Positions 60,113 through 64,000 of a stretch of 64,000 nt of DNA are shown in pieces. The DNA is from Eurosta solidaginis. Taxonomy: Eukaryota > Arthropoda > Insecta > Diptera > Tephritidae. Each line of letters opens with the position of its first letter. The first letter of the stretch is position 1. A program made the translations under genes and the position numbers. The DNA lies in NCBI RefSeq assembly GCF_040869045.1, contig NC_090319.1:60856779-60920778 (forward strand), read 5' to 3'. The notes beneath the pieces were generated by a model. It made no database searches and had not been told where the DNA came from. It saw only the letters and a program-made list of their open reading frames with translations.

Positions 60113-60472
60113 GTGAATTTCCCAGAGACGCAGACTGTTATTCCTTTTATAATGAAAGTCCTACAGAAAAAACTATTTTCGGACTCTCAATTTTTTAGTC
60201 CGAAAGAATTTATTAAATCCGGACTTTTAGTTTTTAAGAACCGAACAAAAGTCTGGCCTTATAACTATGAAACGGCTCATACAAATGAGACGAATTTTTT
60301 TTGTTTAATACATAATCCTTTTTTTTCAACAGAAAGCGGTATATCAAATTACAAGGCGGAATCTCAATTGGATCAAACTTTATGGAATGAAAAGGGTTGC
60401 AAGTTAACTATGGAAAAAATAAGTATTAGAGCAAGACCCGTGACGGCGGCCAGGCCTTTTTATAAAAGCTGA
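60113..60472 (+). other. Unrecognised 119-residue frame
   Basis: A plus-strand frame with KSGLLVFKNRTKVWPYNYE and SNYKAESQLDQTLWNEKG. No recognised motif. It directly follows repeat R and may be part of the same unknown element. A real gene is not excluded. Confidence 0.2.
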
Positions 60473-60615
60473 AATTTCGACGGCGCCTACTTCCATCTGA
60501 AGTAGGAATATTGGTAAACTATGAAGATTGAGTGATAGTGGATTTAGCAGATATCGTGCAAAAAATTTGGAAAAGAAATAGACCTTACTTTCGTGATTTT
60601 ATAATGGCTGATTTT

Positions 60616-60988
60616 CGTATATAGTCTTGTTGTTGTTGTTGTATTAACGATAAAGACACTCCCCGAAGGCCCTGGGTAGTGTTATCGATGTTGATGGACC
60701 TTTGTCGGATATAGATCCGGTACGCCCCGGTAATAAAGCACCATTAAGGTACTAGCCCGACCATCTCGGGAACGATTTACAAGACCACATTGAACCTTCA
60801 GGTCATATCTCCCTCCCCACCTCCTAGTTCCATGAGGAGCTTGGGTCGCCAGAGCCTCGTCTGTTAATGAAACAGTATTCGCCGCGGGTAGGTGAGGTTG
60901 ACAATTGGGTAGGAGAAGCTATATATTGCGCTGGCAACCCCTTGAGAGGGTTGCGCTACACAACCCCTTGAACCCCGTATATAGTCTT
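60616..60988 (-). mobile_element. SINE-like retroposon S5 with 13-bp target duplication
   Basis: The element is 60,629-60,975 on the minus strand, starting GGGGTTCAAGGGG and ending in the tail TACAACAACAACAACAA. The direct repeat CGTATATAGTCTT lies at 60,616-60,628 and 60,976-60,988. The 5' start coincides with that of S2 to within a base, so this is the natural 5' end of a subfamily rather than a random truncation. Confidence 0.9.
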
Positions 60989-61524
60989 CGTAACGTTATC
61001 CGAAGTAACTAGGCTTATTACCAGACACTTTCCATTTTTCCAAAAAACATCGAAAAGAAAAAGGATGCATGCTCCGTCATGAAATGCTATGGGTATCCCC
61101 TGGACTTTTTCGACTCACAAAAAGAAAATATGTAGCTATGAAAATACGTGCCTGGAATTTCCCTATTATATTCACGAACATAAAAGGCAACCACACTTTT
61201 CGAAAAGAGTTTAAAGCTAGATTTGCCAAGATTCTAAGTTTTACACATTAATGTTGCTGACAAGATCGGGTCGATATGTGAGCTGGAGGAGTCCTGAAGC
61301 AGCATATTCAAACTCAAACGTTTAATACAACAAAAAAAGCAATAAATGCTGTTTTCAGCTTCCTCCGCCTCCCCTTAACTCATTCATTAGTTGTAGCTTC
61401 ACCGTTATTACGTATTTCGAGGTGTTCAATATATCGCACCAGCGTTTTCCTTATCACACCAAAAGCAAGGAAAGCCAAGTCAAATCTAATGAATAACGCT
61501 TTTCTATACATCTTACTGATGTCA
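60989..61524. other. Unassigned stretch
   Basis: No domain seen. A 60-residue plus-strand frame at 61,069-61,251 is unremarkable. Confidence 0.35.
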
Positions 61525-62023
61525 TGGTGACAACGTCCGTGATGAAACGCCGTATGCCACTAAACTGTTGAATAAATAACTCCATTATTCAATAATGCAA
61601 AATGGCCTTTATTAAAGTTCTTCACAATAACACTACTATTGCTCGCCAGATAGCGTCTTATAAAAAACTTGTTGTCGTGCCTCTACTGTTGCCGCCTTTT
61701 ATACTGTCTGGTTTCCTCGTTGCATAGTTCTAGGCTTTTCCAGAATTTACTTAGTTACTGCTATATAATTATAACTACAGATGCACGTGTATAGCTCTCA
61801 TATGCGCGTATATTTGTGAGCGACACTTCCACAATTATAATTACATACTTTTGGGGGCATCTCAGATAAGATATCTGCATCTGTTTGTGCGTCTCTTCTC
61901 CGCTGCGTGTACGTACATCTACATCTGTGTAGACATAATGATTGATTTATTGATGTGCAGACAAGCCACTGCTTAGCTTAGGGATGATAGTTTCCCTTAG
62001 TGTTGTTGCTAATAATCGTCACA
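61525..62023 (-). repeat. 3' LTR of gypsy B
   Basis: 499 bp, uninterrupted. It shares CTAAACTGTTGAATAAATAA, GGCCTTTATTA and CTTTTATACTGTCTGG with LTR A. The outer end is diverged (TGGTGACAACG rather than TGTAACGAA). Confidence 0.8.
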
Positions 62024-62223
62024 CTGCCCTCCACCTAAGTCAGATCGTCCCGATCAGTCAAATCTCTCGATCTAAACGCTGCCAGCCTTTCCAAATGAAC
62101 CACTTTCATTTTGGTTCGTGGTTTGCCAATGGTTTGTATGCGGTACACTACATCGTTGATCCGTTTTACAACTTTGTATGGGCCTTCCCAATTACACTGC
62201 AATTTCGGGGACAAACCTTTTTT

Positions 62224-62941
62224 TCATTGTGGGTTGTATAAAAGCACCAACTCTCCTTCCTGAAACCCTTCCGAATTAATTGCTTTATCGAACCTCGCTT
62301 TCATCTTGTCACTCATAATCTTTGCTCGTTGCCTTACCAGATCGTGTATCTCTCTCAGCTCTTCTTTCTTCCAAAACACCAGTGGATTTTTTGACCTTTC
62401 CCTCCGCATCGGCATCTATCCCATACTTCAAATCAGCTGTCAATCAAAAGTCATTGCCAAAAATTACCTTTGCGGGAGTTTGGGCCGTTGTCTCATGTAC
62501 TGCCGATCGGTAGGCCATCAAGAATAATGATATGTATGTATCCCACTTCTTATGGTACTTGTCTACTACTTTCCTTAAATGCTCCTCCAATGTTCTATTG
62601 AAACGTTCCACCATACCATCGGACTGAGGATGCAATGCAGTTGTCCGTGTTTTTCGAATGCCCAACTTCTTGCACATTTCTTGGAACACAGCTGATCCAA
62701 AATTCCTGCTTTGGTCAGAATGTAACTCCATTGGTACACCATAACTTGCAACCCAATTGTTTGTAACCAATTCTGCTACTGTTTCCGCTTCTTGGCTTGG
62801 GATTGGGTATACCTCTGGCCATTTACTGAAATAATCCATAACCACCAGTACGTATTTGTTTCCGCGGTTGCTAGTAGGAAATGGACCTGCGACATCCATG
62901 GCGATCCTTTCAAATGGTGCACCTGAAATAAACTGGTTCAT
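62224..62941 (-). pseudogene. pol: Gypsy B integrase
   Basis: Two frames. 62,444-62,941 has MDVAGPFPTSNRGNKYVLVV, HSDQSRNFGSAVFQ (second Asp present, DQG read as DQS), HPQSDGMVERFNRTLE with the catalytic Glu, and TPAKVIFGNDF. 62,224-62,415 has the C-terminal part (EEGFQEGELVLLYN-like, LVRQRAKIMSDKMKARF). They are separated by a break near 62,430. A stop at 62,224 precedes the final stretch seen in element A. Confidence 0.85.
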
Positions 62942-64000
62942 CTGGCCATGACTTCGTGTTTTGGGCCCTTTCGCTCTGTTGCAAACCTCGCAGTTGGCAA
63001 TCCACTCGGTGACCGACTGACGGCAACCAACCCAATAGAATCTCTGCTTAATTTTCTCGAGCGTCTTCGTGATTCCAAGATGACCTCCACTTGGATCATT
63101 ATGCAGCTCGCTGAGCGCGTCAGGAATCCTCTTTCTGGGAACAACTATCAGTTTCTTCTTGCATTGACCATCCTCACTCCCATACTCGATGCAAGCAACC
63201 GGATATAAATTCTAAACTGTTCCACTGTGCCCAATATGACTTTGCAATGGGACTCCCTGCTGACATCTCCTCTCTGCTTGGTCTTTCGTTTCGTTCGAGC
63301 CCTTGCATAACATGTGACAGATCTGTATCTTCTAACTGACACTTTCTTAGTTGTTCCTTGTCCCATTCATCCGTACACGTTATAGTCATTAGCCGGACAT
63401 TTATAATGTCTTCTTTAGCCTCGGCCTTTGAACAGTGATTGCATTCCAAACTACATGGTCTTCGTGACATTGCATCAGCATTTCCATGGGTACTACCTTT
63501 TCGATGCTCAATGGAATAGTCATAGCTTTGTAGTCGCTCGACCCACCGTGCTAATTGTCGCTCCGTATTACGGAACTGCAGAAGCCATTTCAACGCTGCG
63601 TGATCTGTCCTGACGCCGAATCGCTGGCCGTAGAGGTATTTGTGAAAATGTTTAATGCACTCTACCAATGCCAACAGCTCTCTCCGTGTAACGCAATAGT
63701 TCCTCTCTGGTTTTCCAATCGAACGGCTGTAATATGCAACTACCTTCTCCTGTCCATCGACCAGTTGTGATAAAACGCCTCCTATATCATATCCACTCGC
63801 ATCTGTATCTAGAATAAATGTTGCTCCTGGAATCGGATATGCCAACATTGGGGCAGTGCACAAACGCTCCTTCAATGTTTGGAAAGCCACTTCTTGCTCC
63901 TTCTTCCATTCAAAAGCTTTAGTTTTTCTTGTAATCTCATGGAGGCTATGGGCTATGCTGGGAAATTTTGGCACAAATCGGCGGTAATATGTGCACAGCC
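62938..64000 (-). pseudogene. pol: Gypsy B RT thumb, RNase H and integrase zinc domain
   Basis: Frame 63,174-63,974 (open to the window edge) has FILDTDASGYDIGGVLSQ, TRRELLALVECIKHF, RTDHAALKWLLQF and CSLECNHCSKAEAK. The continuation to the integrase zinc domain is in another frame near 63,150, and the CEVCN knuckle falls about 62,990. RT upstream of LCTYYRRFVPKFPSIAHSLH lies outside the window. Confidence 0.88.

Larger units (their letters stand above)
61525..64000 (-). mobile_element. Gypsy-type LTR retrotransposon B, continues past the window
   Basis: 3' LTR 62,023-61,525 (plus-strand ends TGGTGACAACG and AATCGTCACA), polypurine tract GGTGGAGGGCAG, then pol reading leftward from beyond 64,000. 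It is a close relative of element A, with the same blocks at about the same spacing. Pol is split by several frame changes but keeps some catalytic residues that A has lost. Confidence 0.9.

Overview
The window looks like a repeat-dense piece of a higher-fly (dipteran) nuclear genome, most likely a true fruit fly (Tephritidae) or a close relative. The reasons are AT-rich DNA, short introns (65 and 89 bp), a single-copy spliceosomal RED/beag gene, and a transposon complement typical of insects. The organism is an inference from content; no ribosomal or mitochondrial marker is present. There is no CRISPR array, rRNA or bacterial-style operon.

Only three pieces of ordinary host gene are convincing. 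They are the last two coding exons of a C2H2 zinc-finger gene (+, 5492-5735), the complete two-exon RED/IK (beag) gene (-, 11992-10326), and a first coding exon of an unidentified type II membrane protein (+, 59209-59324). Nearly everything else is mobile DNA, much of it nested.

Layout. 1-640: LINE scrap, dispersed repeat and a CAA-tailed SINE-like element. 1113-3925: 5'-truncated CR1-like LINE inside an AT-rich repeat. 4.7-5.9 kb: zinc-finger exons. 5.99-9.36 kb: broken jockey-like LINE, interrupted by a SINE-like element with a 7-bp target duplication. 10.3-12.0 kb: beag. 12.7-15.4 kb: a terminal-repeat element stuffed with palindromic foldback elements. 15.7-24.8 kb: a tandem 4.55-kb duplication. 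22,858-35,368: a 12.5-kb Ulysses/Osvaldo-like Ty3/gypsy element with 2.85-kb LTRs and a CCTT target duplication, inserted inside a Penelope-like element (PLE). That PLE is half of an inverted PLE pair (17.8-38.4 kb). 35.9-44.9 kb: several short-TSD (TTA/TAA) inverted-repeat elements nested in one another. 45,621-49,656: a full-length but broken LINE with a 2A-like motif, two PHD-like fingers, endonuclease and RT. About 50.27-57.31 kb: a probable Mutator-like (FLYWCH plus MULE) element carrying a degenerate gypsy copy. 57,449-58,268: a solo LTR with a nested MITE. 61,525-64,000: the 3' LTR and pol of a second gypsy copy running off the edge.

The mobile elements form a small ecosystem. The SINE-like elements end in the same GCTACAACAACAAC tail as the LINE that probably moves them. 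A roughly 140-bp element made only of the two ends of that LINE has itself transposed into another copy of it. Almost every protein-coding element here is broken. The Ulysses-like element is closest to intact, with one visible frame break in pol.
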